Assembly: GCA_024663395.1 (NCBI GenBank)
Contig: JANFAH010000005.1
Coordinates: 1,612,001-1,676,000, forward strand
From: Pisolithus tinctorius
Lineage: Eukaryota > Basidiomycota > Agaricomycetes > Boletales > Pisolithaceae
Reading direction: 5' to 3'
DNA length: 64,000 nt
Part shown: positions 10,547 to 24,197 of the stretch, one piece after another
How the letters are laid out: every line of letters begins with the position of its first letter
Position numbering within the stretch: position 1 is the first letter of the stretch
Made by a program: the position numbers and the translations under genes
The notes under the pieces: model-generated
What the model saw: the letters and a program-made list of their open reading frames with translations, nothing else
What the model was told of the DNA's origin: nothing
The model's database searches: none

Positions 10547-13500
10547 TTAAGTAAAGGTAGTGTCCGATCCCGTGTCCAGTGTCAATTCTGGTGTACTTGG
10601 TCGGGTATTGACAGCCAGTGTCAGATCAGTTTGAGGTTCCCCAGCTTCGCTCAGCGTCTCTGGGATTCGTTTCCGCGCACGTCTCCTTGGAGCAGTGAAA
10701 TTGGGAGAAGCAGGCAATGAAGCATCAAAACCATCGGCTTTCAGTTGTGCTAACATGCCTTTGGCTTTGTCGGAAACTGTACTTGTGTCGAGAAGAGGGA
10801 GTGCAAGTCTGGCATCTGGTTTGCGATTTTTACGGTCCTTGCGCACGATGGAGTCGCCATTTCGCAGTTTGTCGAGCAAGTTATCTAGCACGGCATTATC
10901 CTCTTCGTCAGCAACCGATCGTTGGACGTTTGCTCGCTGTATCCTTGACTCCGCCATGGCTTGCTTTCGTCTCTCTGTGGCTTGCTTCTCCTCCGCCGCG
11001 CTACGATTCTCTGTCTTGCATTTCTACATCAAAAATTAGGGGGATTCCCAGACTTGGATGCCTCCGCACTCGGCTCACCTTGAATGAGGTAACAAAAGTC
11101 TTAAATATTGCAAAGAACTCGGTCGAGGATATGTTTTTCTCGTCTTCTCCGTAATAGCGAATGACTTCGGCGAGGCTCGTTTCAGTGTGAGAGACGTCAT
11201 CAGTGAGGTCTTCTAGTTTGGAGCCGGCCCTTCCAACAAATTGCCACATCTGCCGACTGAAGCCGTCGTTCTGGTCGATGTCACTGTAGTAATCGTTGAG
11301 TTCTTGACGGATGCGTTTCAATCCCTCGCGAAGCGCGCCCAAGTCTTTCCGTACATCCTGCATGTTCACTGTGCAAATATGAGGGATCCCAACTGATGGT
11401 AACACATAGAGAGGTCACCTCTATAAGCCTCAGCGGGTTTCGAGAGCTCATCCAAAAATTCGTCCATGTGAGGGAAATGTTTTTGTATAGTGCGCTCCAG
11501 GAAATGCAAAAGGGTCGTATTGTTAACGGATTTTGTGTCCACAAGCTGCTTGTCACTCAGCCAGCATCTAATGGGTCGGTCGTTTTCCTTGCCTTGTTGA
11601 TGCTACTAATTTTGAAGCCAAACGCCCCGCCCTTGATCCCAGTACCATTCATGTAGTTTCCGATCATGAGGATGAGCTGGTAATACATCAGCCACGAATG
11701 TGCGTAGCAAGCACGAGACAGACATTCAACACTTCTTTGAAGTGTTTGGCACGCATCAAGACATCGCAGGCTTCGGCAACCTTTCGTGTGCCCTGCGAAC
11801 CTTCAACATGAGTCCTGAGCAGGCACAGGGAGAGCTCACATCATCTAGTAACGACCACTGTTCCTCGAATTTGCACTTGTACAGCATTCCTTCAATCCGA
11901 GGGCCAAGCCGCTTAATCTGGATGAGCTTGACCATGAGACGATCCGAGCCATGCAAGCCTGCCAACTCCTCTGGTTCTGCATTACGGTACACATTGAGCT
12001 TGCCCACCTGCAGTACTCTTGAACAAGTATTTCTCACAGACTTAATATCAAAACCTACCTGTTCTGGGGTTGGAAGTACTGGCTTGAGTTCACGGAGGAA
12101 GACTTCAGTGCACATGTCTTGATCAAACTGGCGTATCTTCCGGGCAATTTCCTCTGGTTCGAGCTTCTTCACGCGTTGGATAAGGATCTCTGTGGGGAGT
12201 ACGAGGGAGATCAGACTGTGATAAAGGATGCTTGGCGAGTCACTTACCAACGCGCTTCTTCGTTTGAGGATCAAGCACACTTTTCAGCTCAGCCTGTTTT
12301 TGTCGGGCTTATACAACACATTAGCTTTGACTCGAGTGTAAAGCCTGGAACGCGCCAACCCAGTAAATTGATCATGAGTTGCTTAGCTTTGAAATCTTCC
12401 TCCATTTCAACCCAAACACCATCTGCCTGTAGCTTAGCAAGGATCTCTTGTTCCTTTTTCGTGTCTTCATCACTCCAAAGTGTTTTTGCCACCTGCGGCT
12501 GAGCTAGTTTATCCCATTGCAGTTGTTTCATTTTAGTATTTGGAGTAAACGGCATATCTTTCCGTGCTGAGACCATTACGCTCAGACCCGCACTCAGTAA
12601 CATCGACGCTCGTGTAGAGTTAGGGGCGGATGCAACACCCTTCGCTGGCGGCGGCGGCGGAGGTGGTGGTGGAGGTGGTGGAGGGAGAGACGAAGCCGTA
12701 GGACGATTTCCTAGGTGACTTGGAGGAGGCGGCGGCGGTGGTGGTGGTGGTGGTGGAGGTGGAGGTGGCGGCGGCGGCGGGGACAACGGTTGTGATGCAT
12801 CTTCACACGATTCTCGTAGTGGAGGGGACAGGACAGGTGGAGGCGCAGGGATGGCAGGGTCAGTCTCTTCAGAGAGCATTGGGAGGGCCAGGATTGGCGT
12901 CGAGCTTGCCGTAGGTAATGACGGTGCACGTCCGTGCGAATGGAGGCGCTGTGCAAGCTGCTCCGTAAAGGTTAACGGTTGCGGACCAGAAGGTGCGGCT
13001 TCTGGACTGAAGGAACCAACCAACGGGGCTGAAGCCTCGTGGAGAGTAACATTGAAACCACCTCGCACCGACTGCTCTGATCCGTTCGGAAGACTATGTT
13101 GGTCGTTGTGGATGTCCGAGTCAGCATTATGCTTCTCAAATGAATGATCGAGCCCAGAGGACAATAGGTCGGGCGAACGGACTGAGCGAGGTAATGACGC
13201 TGCATCACTGGGTACAGGCCGGTTGGCGCGCATTGGAGAGCCTCGAATAGTGCGAGGGCTTGCCATATGCCCGTCTTCCGGAGAGAGCTATGAAATAATT
13301 CAGCGTCAGTGGTCATAGCAGTGAGAACTACTCACGATGTTGGCGCCTGCAACTAGCTGGTGTTTGATCTGCTGTTGGACATCCGCCTCGTCGGCATCCA
13401 TAAACTGGGACTCCCGCTCAATTGGGGAACCCGAATGGTTGGGAGTTTTCGTCGAACCACTAGGATTCCTGTCGGCAGTGTAACCCCGTCGCTTTCCATC

Positions 13501-15768
13501 CGCCTTTTGAGGTGTGGACTTCGAGGATTCCTTCCCAGAGTCGTCAGACCCATCCTCACCTCCGCCGCCACGTTTCTTGTTCCTTCGCCCGCGACCTTCC
13601 AGAATACCAATGGTCTTGGTTCTTTCAAAATGTTTGTTGAGAGTCTCGATGAGTGTTTTGCGGTCCATGGAACCGGAGTTTGCCTCGATGATCTCTTCAG
13701 CACCCTTCCCGACCTCCTTTAACATCCTAAACAATTCCATGATTTGGGCTTCCAATTGTGCTATTCTCTCTTCGTATCCAGTTTTCTGTGCCTCAAGCTG
13801 GTTTTGGAGGCGCACCGTCGTGTCACGTGCAGTATTGAGTTTCTGTTCGAGGTGGGCCACCTTCTCCTTGAGTTGTCCAACCAGACCGTCAAAACCCTGT
13901 GATACCTCCTCCTCCAGGGCTTCTTTCTCCATTTTGAGCTGAAGTGCCTGTGAACGAGCCTTCGCAGCATCGTCCTCGGCCATTTGCAGCCGGTCAACTT
14001 CGTTCAATTGTGCGATCAGCTTTCTCACCGAATGTCCCAACCTTTGCTCAGCAGTTCCAAGCTTGTGGTCCATTACTACATCCGTTACGACTAGATCCAA
14101 CAGTTGGTAATAGTGTACCAGCTGGGAATCCTCTTCTTGGATTAATAATAGATGGCGGAGAATTGAAAGAAAATGGTCCTCTGCACGAGAGCCAACTGTA
14201 CGAGCCCGTAAAGCCTTCCAGATATCCTCTGCGTTGGCAAAGTCGCGCAATACTCTCTCGTCCTCACGTTCGCGGAGCCGCGACTCGTCCTCCGCCAGGA
14301 GGCGTTCGAGGTCATTGAGCTGTTTGTTTATACCAACGACTTCAAGCTCACGGCAGAGTGTAATGATAGACTGAAGTCCAGATGAATCCATACGCGACCG
14401 GTGGTCTATTCTGAGATCGAAATCCTTGATAGTGTGCAATATTTGCACGATAAGGGCCACACTGCAGAGCTTTCAGGGATGTTGTCAGGACGTTGGTACA
14501 CAGGAGGCAGTAAATCGACAGACCGCATAATCAGTCAACGCCGTGTCGCTTCCGCTGGTCTTCCTAATCTCGTCGCTCGCGCCAACAAGGCTACCCATTT
14601 TACCTCTCCCTTGAAGGGCAGTTCGTAAAGAGGCAAACCAGTACTCATAACATCCTGCCGGCTGTGCAGTAGATTGGCTTTCACTAAGTGATTTGAACCC
14701 ATTGATGACGTGGTCCAACGAATCTTCGCTGCAGTGAACGATAGACAGAATAACTTCAGTTATAGTTCGACGAGTAGACAGGCTCGGGGAATTGAGTGAG
14801 GAGATGACTTGAGTTACGATGCCCGGGCTTTTAACAGCTTCCCGAACCCTGACCTAATGGAGCTCATTGGATCAATGAAAGAACACTCTGAGTAGATCCT
14901 TACATTGTTATTGAATATCACTTTAAGACACTTGGCAATTTCGTATTCTAGGGCGTTGTCGGTAGCATTTCTAGTAGCTTAGTTTTGAATCCCGGAACGA
15001 TCGAGGTAGCATAGACGTACCTGTTTTCCTTCTTACGGCTGATCTGTGTTAAGGCTTGTGCCAGAACCGCGGTACCTCGCCATAAGAGAAAGGATTCAAG
15101 CCAGCTGCGATCATTGTGAGCTAAGAAAATGGTCTCAGCCGTATCCCGTCGTACCTATTTTCGTGTCCCCTCAATGACACCCAGACACTCGACGCCTCCT
15201 TCGGTGTAATGGTACCATCCATAAATTTCCTGATATACCATTGAGGAGATCCATCGCCAGTCAGACCAGCGCCGCCTGTCTCGCCCTGCTTCCTGGCCTG
15301 TTCCTCTCTGTTTTTCTCCTGCTGCCACCGGATCTGCTCTGCAGCGTAAACCATTTTCCATTTCTGCTCAATGGTGAGGTTAAGGTCAACGTTGGATAGG
15401 TCCCGCATTTCCGCTACATGAGAGAAAAGAGCCTCAATATCTTCGTCTCTTTCGGGTCGCGGAAATTCAAACTCGTCGCCGTGCTGCTTGTGAAACATTT
15501 GAGATAGGTGAGTCGAATGACTGTCTGAGTGGGCTGTCGCACTGGAGAAGCGGGGTGGCCTGTCATATTCCGTGTTTGAGATGTGGTTAGCTCGTAGTAT
15601 CGTATTCGATGGTGAGACCGGGTGACCAAGCTCAGAACCTGTCGGACTGCGCCTGCCCGATGCAAAAGAGGCTTCGCTCTTCCGATAAGTGTGCGTGATC
15701 GTCCTCGAGTCACGACCTGACACAGACGACTGACGCGGTCTGGGTTTCCTCCTGGCAAAGAAATCCAT
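10547..15768 (-). CDS. Formin, actin nucleator (Bni1/SepA/Cdc12-like)
   Basis: Formins nucleate and elongate unbranched actin filaments at growing tips and septa under Rho GTPase control. The start MDFFARRKPRPRQS is at 15768. The GTPase-binding and FH3 region follows (PQWYIRKFMDGTITPKEASS, then WLESFLLWRGTAVLAQAL at about 15100), then a long coiled-coil at about 14300-13650. An FH1 domain of long proline runs lies at about 12640-12840, where profilin would bind. FH2 begins at about 12600 (TKMKQLQWDKL) and runs to about 11000. A C-terminal DAD-like segment VLDNLLDKLRNGD lies at about 10900, and the tail ends at 10547. Several short introns. The order GBD-FH3-FH1-FH2-DAD is that of an autoinhibited, Rho-activated formin. 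Confidence 0.9.
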
Positions 15769-18267
15769 GACGGCCACGACGGACGTGACGCCTGCGAGGC
15801 AGGTTTACCAGTGCGATATAGGAAGACGATAACCAAGTCGTCCGATGGCGACCGCTACTCGGAACGATCTGGAAATCCTAGTGTGAGCTGTACGTTGGAG
15901 CTGCCTGCTACTATATTCGGTTGCTCACTTCTCGCTAATAATACGCAACAGCCATAGCGCAACAAATTCACATTCACAGCTAACAGGGATTTCGCCGCAT
16001 CGCATGAGCGCATATATGAAAGGTGTCTAATAGAACATCGCTACAGAATCTATGGATTGCCCGAAGGACAAGGATGATCCAAAAATTTGGGGAAGAAGTG
16101 GGTCATCAGTTGATCACACCTCGCCACGTGCACCGTCATTGCTAACCCTACAGTAGTCCTGTGGTCACCAACCAAAGTGAATGACCGCGAGAACTAAGCT
16201 GACAACGCTCTCGAAGCCCAAAGACTTCCCCTGGCTTACGACCTACATCCCAGAACATGCACCGCACGAAATGGGCAGCATTTGCACGTTCACCCAGCCA
16301 TCGCACGACCGAGTGGGTCCCTCCAGCAGCAGCATGGATAGGATAACCCACACATATCGTCTTGCAATCCTCCAGCAGCAGACACCACTAGCAACCACGA
16401 AGACCATTGTGACGGGCTCTCAGAGAATGCTAGAACCACAAGCAGTTTCTCGGTGCCTGCATTAGCATAGACAACTTGAGTGAATCATCTTGAACAGACT
16501 AGTCGAGACAATACGAGTCCAAGGAACGCATATGGAGGCCCTCCTCTCCTAATCCAGTATCATTGTCCATGGCCTGCCCGTACGGAGGTTCCGCCGAACC
16601 AGTCTCTGAGAGTGAATTCAACGTTACTGCCCTCGAGGACAAACCTCTGTTGCCCCTCCATAGGAAAAGCAACTGCAGCAAGTAAATGAACAACTCAGGA
16701 CACAGATACAACACTGAACAAGGCGGCTGGACCGATGGAAATGATACAAAATAAAGGAGATTCATTGGTTACCCAACAACGATCCCCAGGAGCGCGCAAG
16801 CCATAAACAGACCAGGTGATAGATGACCTGACACAAAAGTAATCTGAATGCGTACAAGACACGTCTTGGAATCCGTCGGTCTGTGACCAGCATAATAGGG
16901 AGCCCGGCCACCGGCGTTCAGGTGAGCAAAGTGGATTTACCCTGCTGCCAGCGGACGATGACGGTATGGTAGGACCGAGCTAATAGTGCAAAGCCTGGTC
17001 GAAGAATTCCAGGGGCGAGTAGCCGTATCCGCAGGAGTGAATAACGGTCAAGCTTGGGAGTGGCACAAACAATGCCAGCAAACAAGCACTTTCTTGTACG
17101 TACCAACGTTCGACAGTCCACTATAGCCCCAGCCACGTGTCCATCTCACCAGCCGCCACGAAGCCATGTCGGTGCTGTTATACAAGACGCTTCAGGACTC
17201 CAATGCCAAGTCCAAGCAATCTCCCAACCGGGGTCGCGTTGGTACTGGGCACAGTCCACGGCACACAAAACCGAGCCAAAAAGTGCCGGGTAGGAAAAGT
17301 ACGTTAAGCTTTGAAAAGCCCACATACAACTCCAGGAGAATTCGGGCGAAAGCGAACACGTGCGAGGGCCTGGAAAGCAGAAACTCGCGCAGGGGCCGGA
17401 GCACATTCTGCAAATATCCATCCCGTGGAGCGACAAACAGGTGTAATGAGCCGAAAAAGCTCTGTGCGTAACCCAAGTGAAGTAGCCAAGGATGCAGTTG
17501 CTCCTAGTCAGTGCGTTCGCAGCTCAGTCGCGCACACGAGCATTTTACGGGGCCGCGACGTCCTTCTAGCATTTACGTTCGATCATGCCGCACCTTCACC
17601 TTGCTAAGTACCTCGGCTTTCCGGCACAAACCCAACCCTCTTCACGTTGCGGCTTGACAGATGAAAGCCCGCAAAGACTTTCTGTGCGTCCCGTCCGTTT
17701 ACGAGTAAGGGTTCACAGGTAAGCACAACCGGGTACTAGTGCGTGCAAGAAGATAGAAGCAGATGAATCGAGGCAGACGCATTCCGGAAAGACGATGGAG
17801 TGCATGGACAGGACTTCATTGCAGCCAGATTCAGACAAGGATGCGTGCAATCCATGGCACCCGTCAGGATGGTATTGATCTCTTAGGAGAGACCGCAGAA
17901 CGCACAACTGCCCTGCCACACGGCGTCGGTCGTGCCGCTTAAGTTCCACAGGCAAAAGGAAAGTCCGCCATTGCCCCAAGATACTTAGGGTTAGAATTCA
18001 TCCCGTTAGGAATGGATTTTTTGGCTAGAGGTGGCAGCGGCGTGATGGGGGAGAAGGCGACGGTGGTGTGAACGGGCACCCCGGCGACAGAGGTGGTTAG
18101 AAAGCGCCGCTCACAGACTGTTGGGTGTCGTAGGCCAACCCAAAGACAAGCCACAAGCGCGTTATTTATTGTCCACAGCCACATGTGACGTGTCACAAAA
18201 CACGCGGTCACGGTGTCACTACGAGATTTGGGTTACTTGCTTGGCTTTTGATTTCCACCGTGGCCCA
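15769..18267. other. 2.5-kb stretch between formin and myosin V without a recognised gene
   Basis: I found no protein, tRNA or repeat here that I can support. Short open frames occur on both strands (for example 17311-17607 plus and 17146-17436 minus) but have biased, unfamiliar compositions and no intron pattern. The sequence is CpG-rich, unlike the transposon strip at the right end of the window. It separates two divergently transcribed actin-cytoskeleton genes, so it presumably holds both promoters and 5' UTRs. Confidence 0.5.
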
Positions 18268-21200
18268 ATGGCCGAAAACATTTACAGTAAGGGGACGAGG
18301 GTCTGGTTCGAGGATAAGGAACACGCTTGGATCTCTGCAGAGGTCACCTCTGTCACTAAGGGAAACGACGATGCCATCAAACTGGTCTTCATCGATGATC
18401 GAGGGAAGGTACGCGCGCTTTAGCTTGTCCCTTCCATAATCAGTCTCGTACCCCGCTCTTCAGGAAATCGTGATCAATACCACGGCAAAAGACATTAGAG
18501 ATGGAAAGGAAGGCTTGCCTCCCCTGCGAAACCCTCCCTTGTTAGAGACCGCTGACGACTTGGCCACTCTTTCTCACCTGAACGAACCTTCTGGTGCGTG
18601 TTACGCTGCCATGCTGAAACACAATTCTGACGATCTCCTTTAGTTCTGCATACCATTCGGAATCGCTACGGCCAACATAGCATTTATACCTATAGCGGCA
18701 TCGTACTCATCGCCGTCAACCCTTTCCAGCGTGTAACTCTGTATGGACCCGAAGTCATTCAGGCTTACTCTGGTAGAAAGAGAGGGGAGCTTGAGCCCCA
18801 TCTATTCGCTATTGCTGAGGACGCGTATACCGCCATGGCCAAAGAAGGCATGGGCCAAACTATCATCGTATCGGGTGAAAGGTTCGCCACCCGACACGCG
18901 CTCTTATTGCTTCATCTCTTACACAACATTACAGTGGTGCAGGCAAAACTGAATCAGTAAGGTCATTCACCATGTCATTCTGCACTCACATCTCATCGTG
19001 CCCAGGCTAAATTTATCATGCGTTATATTGCTTCCGTCAACCCTCCTGGATCAACAACTAAGTCAAGGACAAAATTTTCCTTGGACGAGTCCAGCGAAAT
19101 AGAGCGTCAAATTCTTGCCACGAACCCTATCCTTGAATCTTTTGGAAACGCCAAAACGACACGAAATGACAACTCATCGCGTTTTGGCAAGTATATCCAA
19201 GTGAGATTACAATCTCCACTCACCCGTCAACTGCGAGTTGATGTGCAAGTCAGATCCTTTTTGATGGAAAACCCGAAATCGTCGGTGCTCGGATCCGCAC
19301 ATATCTCTTGGAGCGGTCACGTATTGTCTTCCAACCCACAACGGAACGGAATTACCATATCTTCTACCAATTGTGCGCAGGCGCTCCCCTGAAGGAACGG
19401 AAAGATCTCGGACTAGATACCGACGTAACCAAATTCCATTACCTCAGGCAAGGCGGGTCGACGTCTACACCGATTGTAGGCGTCGATGATGCCGAAGAAT
19501 TCCGGGCAACTCAGCAGGCACTGTCGACCGTTGGCATCAGTGTCGAAAAGCAGTGGGCGGTGTTCAGACTCCTTGCCGCTCTGTTGCATCTGGGAAATGT
19601 CAAAATTACACCAACTCGTTCTGAGTGTTCGATTGATGAAGAAGACCCTGCTCTCATTTTGGCAACCCGGTTCCTTGGTATCAATTTGGCCGAGTTTAAG
19701 AAATGGACTGTGAAGAAGCAAATTATCACCCGCTCCGAGAAGATCGTCACTTCCCTGAATGCTGGGCAGGCCACGGTGGTTCGGGATAGTGTGGCAAAAT
19801 TCGTGTATGCCTGTCTGTTCGAGTGGCTTGTCGCTATCGTGAATGAAAGTTTGGCTGGTGAACACGGTGACGCTGCTGAGCGTGCCGAGATGTTTATCGG
19901 CGTCTTGGACATCTACGGGTTTGAACATTTTCAAAAGGTACAGCGCTTTCTTCCTTCGTCTGCCTTGTTCTGATCGTTTTCATTGTCCTACAGAACTCCT
20001 TCGAGCAATTCAGCATAAACTATGCCAACGAGAAGCTGCAGCAGGAGGTTAGCAGAAGTGGCGCATGTTTCGTCCGTCATTGACCGTTCTTGCTCGCAGT
20101 TCAACTCTCATGTTTTCAAACTCGAGCAAGAAGAGTATATGAAGGAACAAATTAATTGGACCTTCATCGACTTTTCAGACAACCAACCGTGTATCGATGT
20201 CATCGAGGGCAAACTTGGTGTTTTAGCATTATTAGATGAAGAGTCCCGCCTGCCTTCGGGCAGCGACGCATCTTTCTTGCAGAAGCTCAACACTCAACTT
20301 CTAAAGCCAGCTAACAAAAACGTGTTTAAGAAACCTCGGTTCGGAAATTCATCATTTACGATCGCCCATTACGCCTTGGACGTCACTTATGAAGTCGATT
20401 GTTTCCTAGAGAAGAACCGTGATACAGTCCCCGATGAGCATATGACATTAATTGCTGCCACAAAGAACCCTTTCTTGAAGGAAGTCTTGGATGCTGCGCT
20501 CGGCTCGGTGAAGGCTATTGACGCACCCCATCCTGGTTCTCCTTCTCCATCCGACTCTGGTAGTGGAGGTTCACGGCGTTCTTCACTAATCCCGGATCCC
20601 GGGCGAACTGCTCTCGTCGTGTCAAGTACCGCATCGAAATCAAAGAAGCCTGGTGCAGCTATTAGAAAGCCAACGCAGGGATCAATATTCAAGGCTTCGC
20701 TGAATGCACTCATGGATACCCTAAGTATCACGAACGTACACTACATCCGCTGCATAAAGCCCAATGAAGCCAAGAAACCTTGGGAGTTTACCCCTTCCCA
20801 GGTACTAGGTCAGCTACGCGCTTGTGGTGTCCTTGAGACTATCCGTATTAGTTGTGCTGGCTACCCATCACGCTGGACGTACGAGGAATTTGCTGAACGG
20901 TAGGTTTTTGTCTGTCACTCGTTCAATGTTGTCTGACCGTGAGTCGTCAAGTTATTACATGCTTGTCCCGTCTTCGGACTGGCAACCGATGATACAACGG
21001 CTTGAGCTCCAGCCTCTTTGTTCGCTTATCTTGGAGAGGACGATCAATGACCCAGACAAGTACCAGAGCGGGCTCACAAAAATGTTCTTTCGCGCGGGGA
21101 TGCTTGCTGCTCTCGAGTCTCTGCGCTCTGAGAGACTAAACGCCTTGGCCACCATCATCCAGAAGAATATGCGTAGGCGTATGGCTGTGAAGAATTACAT

Positions 21201-23882
21201 CGAATTGCGTGCAGCTACGATTCGAATTCAGACGTGGTGGCGCGCCATCATGGCAAAGCGACTGGTCGAGTCAATGCGGAAAGATCACGCTGCAAAGCTC
21301 CTACAAAAACAAATTCGTTGCTTCATGCAGAGATCATTGTTCCTGCAAATTCGACAATCCGTGACCATGCTCCAGAGCCGTAGGTAGAGACTTATGACAC
21401 TACAAGTTGCAAATCTGACGCCTTTGTACAGGTCTTCGTGGTGTTCAAGCCCGGCGCGTGTACAAGGAATCCAGGTTCTTGCATGCAACCGTTCTCTTAC
21501 AATCCTTGTTCCGTGGCATGTAAGTATATGATCATGATCCAAGCAGTCCACTAATGTCTATTTCCTCAGTCTGTATCGACGCATCTATCGTGGAGACGTC
21601 AGACATGTGATATACCTCCAGTCTTGTGTGAGAAGGCGTCTCGCCAAGAAACAGCTCAAACTCCTCAAAGCAGAAGCGCGATCAGTATCTAAATTCAAGG
21701 AGATCTCGTACCGTCTGGAAAACAAAGTTGTGGAATTGACGCAAACACTCCAAAAGAGGACGGAAGAGAAGAAGACTCTTCAGTCTCAACTCGCTGAACT
21801 TGAGCAACAAATCCAACAGTGGACTTCGAAGCACGAAGAAGCCGATACGAAGGTCAAGTCTCTGCAGACCGCTCTCCAAACCGCCGAAGCTGAACTTTCG
21901 CGGCGCGATGAGCTGCTGAAGGCGAAGGCGGATGTAGAGAGACGGTTGGAGGATGCGACTGCAAAGGCAGCTGAGAAAGAAGCGACCATCCAGAAGTTAA
22001 TGGACGAGATAACGGCCCAGGCTGCTCAACTGCAGTCGCAGGAAAAGGCGTTTGCCAACGGTCCACTTAGAAATACCGAAGATGTTTCGGTCATCGCAAC
22101 CCTGAAGAACGAAGTCAGTAGTTTACGGGAACAACTTAACCGAGCCAATGCCTACAATGCATTGACAAGGGGTGTGCGCGATCCACCTTCCTCTCCGACA
22201 TTCGCACCTGCCCTTCGTTCGGAGGCTAACCAGTCGCATGGTGCTACTCTTGCTCTTCCGCTGGCGAACTCTCGCCATCAGCGAAGGCACAGTTCTGCTG
22301 GTGTTCTTCTCAATCCGGCCGAGTACCGAACGTCCTCGGACGAACTGATGTTGGATGTGAAGAAGAGTCAGGCGCTCAGTCATCGGGCTGCATCGGTGGC
22401 CTTCGATGGTGATGACAGCCTGCGGGTGAGAACCAACGGGCTAGCAGACGTTCGCAGTTATGATGACGTTGGAGAGGAGAAGATACGACTTATGCAAGAC
22501 ATTAAGCGCCTCGATGAGGATGTACTGACCGGTTTGATTCGCGGGTTGAAGATCCCTGCGCCAAGCACGACGAATCTTGCTGCCATGAAAGAAATCCTCT
22601 TCCCCGCCAACCTCATCAGCCTTATCACCAATGAGATGTGGAAATACGGTCTTATCGCTGAAAGTGAACGCTTCCTTGCGAACGTTATGGAAACTATCCA
22701 GGCGCATGTTATGGTAAGCCTTAGAGATGACGCGATAATAACTCTCTAATTTTTGACAGTCGTTCAGTGGTGAAGATGCCATAGTTCCTGGCATCTTCTG
22801 GCTCTCAAACGTGCATGAGATGTTCTCCTTCATCTGCGTGGCCGAAAGTGATATGTTGCAAGGTATCGGACCGGGTGAAGAGAACGCCATACGCGAGTTT
22901 GACTGGAATGACTACGAGCGGCTTGTCACTGTCGTGAAGCACGACTTGGGAAGTCTGGAGTATAATATCTACCACACTTGGATGCAGGAGACCAAAAAAC
23001 GCCTTGGAAAAATGGTAATTCCCGCCTTAATCGAGAGCCAGTCTCTGCCGGGATTCACAACGAGCGATGGTGGTGGAAGGCTATTTAATCGCCTGCTAAA
23101 TTCCAATAGCCAACCGGCGTACAGCATGGACGACATCCTCAATATCCTCAACAAGGTCTGGAAGAGCTTGAAGAGTTACTATACGGAGGAGTCGGTAATA
23201 CAGCAGGTCTTCACCGAGTTACTGAAGTTAATTGGCGTAACGAGTTTCAATGATCTTTTGATGAGACGAAACTTTTCGTCCTGGAAGCGAGGTATGTCAC
23301 CGGGCTATCTTCTTGGCTGCGGTCCTCAGTATCCGTTAGCAATGCAAATACAGTACAACATCACGCGGCTCCATGAGTGGTGCAAATCGCACGACATGCC
23401 GGAGGGCACACTACACTTGGAGCATCTACAACAAGCTATCAAACTACTGCAATTAAAGAAGGTAAGCACGAATTCTATGATGCACAGGCCCAGCTAGCTG
23501 ATAGACAAAACAGGCGACCCCTGCAGACATAGAAATAATATATGACGTTTGCTGGATGCTCAGCCCGATGCAAATACAACGGATGTGCACAAACTACTAC
23601 GTCGCCGAGTACGAGGTATACCATATTCACTTAAAATTACGTCTTTTACTTCTTTGGTACTGACGATCTACCCAGAGCCCGATATCACCCGAGATTTTGC
23701 GTGTCGTCGCTTCCCGTGTGCAAGCAAACGATCGTAACGATCATCTACTTCTCTCACCAGAAACAGAGGACGTGAGCCCATTTGAGCCACCTTATCCCCG
23801 CGAAGTCTCAGGTCTCGAGACGTATGTTCCGGCGTACTTGAATGTCTCTCACCTACGCAGGCTGGCCGCCTTGGTCGCATAG
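18268..23882 (+). CDS. MYO2: Class V myosin heavy chain
   Basis: Myosin V carries vesicles and organelles along actin cables. The start [20 protein letters not shown] gives the SH3-like head. The motor follows, with Walker [11 protein letters not shown] at about 18875-18956, the segment [20 protein letters not shown] (switch I), [16 protein letters not shown] (switch II region), and the actin-binding loop with [11 protein letters not shown] at about 20740. IQ repeats for calmodulin-type light chains are visible at about 21140-21660 ([29 protein letters not shown]). A coiled-coil runs from about 21690 to 22130. The DIL cargo-binding domain spans about 22750-23460 ([15 protein letters not shown]). 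The last exon ends [12 protein letters not shown] with the stop at 23880-23882. There are many short introns; one 22-nt exon holds most of the P-loop. The motor appears intact. Confidence 0.92.
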
Positions 23883-24197
23883 TCTCTTCTGTTTTTTCGG
23901 TGCATGGTGATGTCCCCAGTACCACACGGCGACTTTTCTTTCTTGTGTTTCCTTTTATGCTATGTACTGTTGTGTTTTCGACTCCATAAATCATCTTCAA
24001 GGCAGTTGTCATTTAATTCGAAAGAAAATGTTGTCATAACATTATACCAGGCGAATCTACGAAATCTATCAGGCATTCGACGAGCGGCGCAATGTTAAAC
24101 TCGAAGCATCGGCAACGTGATCTGACAGGGGCAGATGATCTGGCAACTCCGATAAATCATCCGTCCTATGCAACGTTAGTGACTACATAAGATGCGT
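23883..24197. other. Convergent 3' flanks of myosin V and CUZ1
   Basis: This 315-bp gap holds the two 3' ends, which face each other. It has a T-rich run after the myosin stop. I see no gene in it. Confidence 0.5.

Noticed and set aside
12640..12914. Open frames rich in Gly/Val/Glu and His across 12640-12914
   Set aside because: They are antisense or out-of-frame readings of the formin FH1 polyproline repeat.
17146..17607. Several 90-100 codon frames on both strands
   Set aside because: No known motif, mutual overlap on both strands, no intron signals; composition explains the openness.
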